Below, one piece after another: positions 5,729 through 7,256 of a DNA stretch of 7,256 nucleotides. The translations under genes were made by a program, and so were the position numbers. The stretch's first letter is position 1. Each line of letters opens with the position of its first letter. The DNA is from a bacterium (GTDB lineage: Bacteria > Chlamydiota > Chlamydiia > Chlamydiales > JAFEGQ01). The notes below the pieces were generated by a model. The model searched no databases. It saw nothing but the letters and a program-made list of their open reading frames with translations, and was not told the origin of the DNA. The stretch covers positions 1 through 7,256 of the forward strand of contig JAKBAF010000062.1 of NCBI GenBank assembly GCA_021809305.1, in the 5' to 3' direction.

Positions 5729-6634
5729 GTGATTGGACGGAATGATCCCTGCTGGTGCGGCAGCGAAAAGAAGTGGAAGCAGTGCCATGCACCCGAGAGA
5801 TCGCCACAAGATGCCTCAAATGAGCTTAGCAACCGCTACCGCCGCCAATTTGGTATACTCATCAAAACACCCGAGCAGATCGAGGGAATACGCGCCGCCT
5901 GTCATCTTGCCGCACGCATCTTAGAGGCAACCTGTGTCATGGCACGGCAAGGTGTCACCACCCAAGAGCTCAATGATTACGCCCATAAGCTCCATGTAGA
6001 TGCAGGGGCCATACCAGCTCCCCTCCACTACGGCCATCCCCCCTTTCCAAAGAGTATCTGCACCTCCATTAACGAGGTGATCTGCCACGGCATTCCCGAT
6101 GATCGCCCATTAGATGAGGGTGATATCATCAACATCGATGTGACCTGTATCTTAAAGGGATATTATGGCGATTGCAGCCGGATGGTCATCATCGGCAAGA
6201 CCGATCCGATGCGCAAAAAAGTCGTCGATGTCTGCTACGAATGCCTCCGGCGATCAATTGAGATCTTACGACCAGGTGTGCTCATCTCCGAGATTGGAGA
6301 GGTGATCGAGACCTACGCCACCGCTCACGGCTGCTCTGTTGTCTTTGACTTTGTGGCCCACGGAACGGGGGTGCGCTTCCACGAGCCTCCCCAAATTCCT
6401 CACTGCACAAATGAGATCGCCATCCCCTTAGCCCCGGGAATGACCTTTACCATCGAGCCGATGATCAATGCTGGCGCTCCTCAAGCCGTTATCGATCCGA
6501 ATGACCAGTGGACCGCGCGAACAATTGATGGTAAGCCTAGCGCTCAATGGGAGCATACGCTACTCATCACCCCTTCCGGGCACGAGATCCTAACGCTCCT
6601 GGCATCGGAACCGATCGACGCTTCATCTCATTAA
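5729..6634 (+). CDS. map: Methionine aminopeptidase, type I, with N-terminal SEC-C zinc motif
   Basis: Map removes the initiator methionine from new proteins using a two-metal centre. From GTG 5729 the protein has 301 residues, near the ~291 of Chlamydia Map. A SEC-C motif opens it: RNDPCWCGSEKKWKQCH, with zinc ligands Cys8, Cys10, Cys19 and His20. The pita-bread domain follows. Its expected metal ligands are Asp137 (INID), Asp148 (GDCSR), His211 (AHGTG), Glu243 (TIEPM) and Glu275 (WEHT); His120 (CHGIPDD) and His218 (RFHEPP) are the active-site histidines. All key residues are present. I chose GTG 5729 because it opens directly at the conserved MIGRNDPCWCG and follows GAGGAG. ATG 5699 or TTG 5684 would add 10 or 15 residues partly encoded by the palindromic element. 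It follows truA on the same strand, and its 3' end overlaps the convergent gene by 68 bp. Confidence 0.93.
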   Translation: MIGRNDPCWCGSEKKWKQCHAPERSPQDASNELSNRYRRQFGILIKTPEQIEGIRAACHLAARILEATCVMARQGVTTQELNDYAHKLHVDAGAIPAPLHYGHPPFPKSICTSINEVICHGIPDDRPLDEGDIINIDVTCILKGYYGDCSRMVIIGKTDPMRKKVVDVCYECLRRSIEILRPGVLISEIGEVIETYATAHGCSVVFDFVAHGTGVRFHEPPQIPHCTNEIAIPLAPGMTFTIEPMINAGAPQAVIDPNDQWTARTIDGKPSAQWEHTLLITPSGHEILTLLASEPIDASSH

Positions 6635-7256
6635 GCAGCTCGGCTACAAGTGACTCTAGGGCCTCTACCTCGACCTCTCTTGCCTGGATCTCATTTGCGG
6701 AGGCTTCAAGCTCAAGAAGAAGTTGGAGCTCCTCCTGCTTTGGGATGAGCTCAGATTCGAAGCGATCCCGCAAATACTGTTCAAGCTCGCCCTCAAGGAG
6801 CGCTCCATGCTCTGTTGCTTGGGCGAGGTTAATCCCCCTCTCATCGAAGGCGCAGCAAAGCTCCTCGTATTGCGATTTAGCGGATTCAAGCTCAAGCCCT
6901 CCTACCCTCTCTTGCTCAAATCTTGTCCGCTTGAACTTCTCACTCTCTGCATCGAGCAAGAGCTGCCTCTGAAAGGCCTCAGTACGCGAATGGTTGAGCG
7001 TTTCGCGAAGGGTGCATATGAGATCCTGTTGCTCCAAAAGCGCCACCTGTTGATGGCACAACTTAGTTTGCGCCTCAGATCTTGCAAGGCGCTCCTCACC
7101 GAGCAAGCCTTCCAGCTCCTCGCTCTTAAGCCTTGCCGCACGGAAGCGATGTAGCAGCGCGGCCTCCTCCAGAGCAGAGACCCTCTCAAGATGTGCCACC
7201 TCACTTGGGGCGCTCCGAGCAAGACCGAGCTCTTCCCTAGCATAGGCCAGATCGGA
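6567..7256 (-). CDS. Coiled-coil protein of unknown function, C-terminal part (runs off right edge)
   Basis: The frame is open from the right edge (no stop from 7256) to TGA at 6569-6567, giving 229 residues of a protein whose start lies outside the window. A GTG at 7199 is an internal codon, not a convincing start, because the upstream 19 codons are open and have the same composition. Nearly the whole segment is rich in Leu, Glu, Arg, Gln and Ala with heptad-like spacing (EELEGLLGEERLA, QEELQLLLELEASANE, EVEALESLVAELLNEM), which indicates long coiled coils. Few prolines, no membrane segment and no enzymatic motif are seen. The last 16 residues (RSVPMPGALGSRARKG) leave the coiled-coil pattern and are encoded antisense to the end of map. 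I do not recognise the family. Structural, inclusion-membrane or secreted-effector roles are known for chlamydial coiled-coil proteins, but assigning any here would be a guess. Confidence 0.75.
   Translation of the reverse strand, partial: SDLAYAREELGLARSAPSEVAHLERVSALEEAALLHRFRAARLKSEELEGLLGEERLARSEAQTKLCHQQVALLEQQDLICTLRETLNHSRTEAFQRQLLLDAESEKFKRTRFEQERVGGLELESAKSQYEELCCAFDERGINLAQATEHGALLEGELEQYLRDRFESELIPKQEELQLLLELEASANEIQAREVEVEALESLVAELLNEMKRRSVPMPGALGSRARKG

Noticed and set aside
6547..7154. Plus-strand frames of about 140 residues at 6547-6972 and 6723-7154
   Set aside because: Leu- and Ser-rich complements of the coiled-coil gene; typical antisense shadows of Glu/Leu-rich coding sequence.
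7140..7199. GTG at 7199 as the start of the coiled-coil protein
   Set aside because: The frame stays open to the window edge with the same composition, so the gene most likely begins outside.

Overview
The window looks like a chromosomal segment from a member of the Chlamydiota, probably an environmental or 'Chlamydia-like' lineage. Three things support this. The minus strand carries rpsA, nusA and infB in that order, the chlamydial arrangement, where many other bacteria have rimP upstream of nusA. The IF2 N-terminus (MAKNLKLNIKNTQLAKA) matches the chlamydial IF2 start. The methionine aminopeptidase carries the N-terminal SEC-C zinc motif (RNDPCWCG...CH) typical of chlamydial Map. Base composition looks near 50% GC by eye, richer than the roughly 40% of classical Chlamydia; I did not compute it.

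Layout. The left 4.3 kb, minus strand, is a translation and transcription cluster: rpsA (4287-2542, ribosomal protein S1, six S1 domains), nusA (2425-1109, transcription factor NusA) and the 5' part of infB (926 to beyond base 1, initiation factor IF2, TTG start). The gaps are not empty. A hairpin overlaps the rpsA stop codon, a 16-bp tandem repeat lies just before nusA, and a promoter-like sequence with a small inverted repeat lies before infB. The right part, plus strand, has truA (4856-5605, tRNA pseudouridine synthase) and map (about 5729-6634, methionine aminopeptidase). At the right edge, on the minus strand, is the C-terminal part of an unrecognised coiled-coil protein, whose end overlaps the map 3' end tail to tail by 68 bp.

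The most unusual feature is a pair of related palindromic elements flanking truA. The 164-bp copy (4662-4825) lies just upstream of truA and folds along its whole length into one imperfect hairpin. The 50-bp copy (5647-5696) lies between truA and map. It equals the two ends of the long copy joined, with the middle 114 bp missing and 48 of 50 positions identical. This is how a MITE-like non-autonomous element and its internally deleted derivative would look. The short copy also confuses the map start, because TTG and ATG candidates fall in or just after its right arm.

Together the recognised genes serve core gene expression: mRNA recruitment (S1), transcription elongation and termination (NusA), initiator tRNA delivery (IF2), tRNA modification (TruA) and removal of the initiator methionine (Map). 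I saw no tRNA, rRNA, CRISPR array, transposase gene or defence system.
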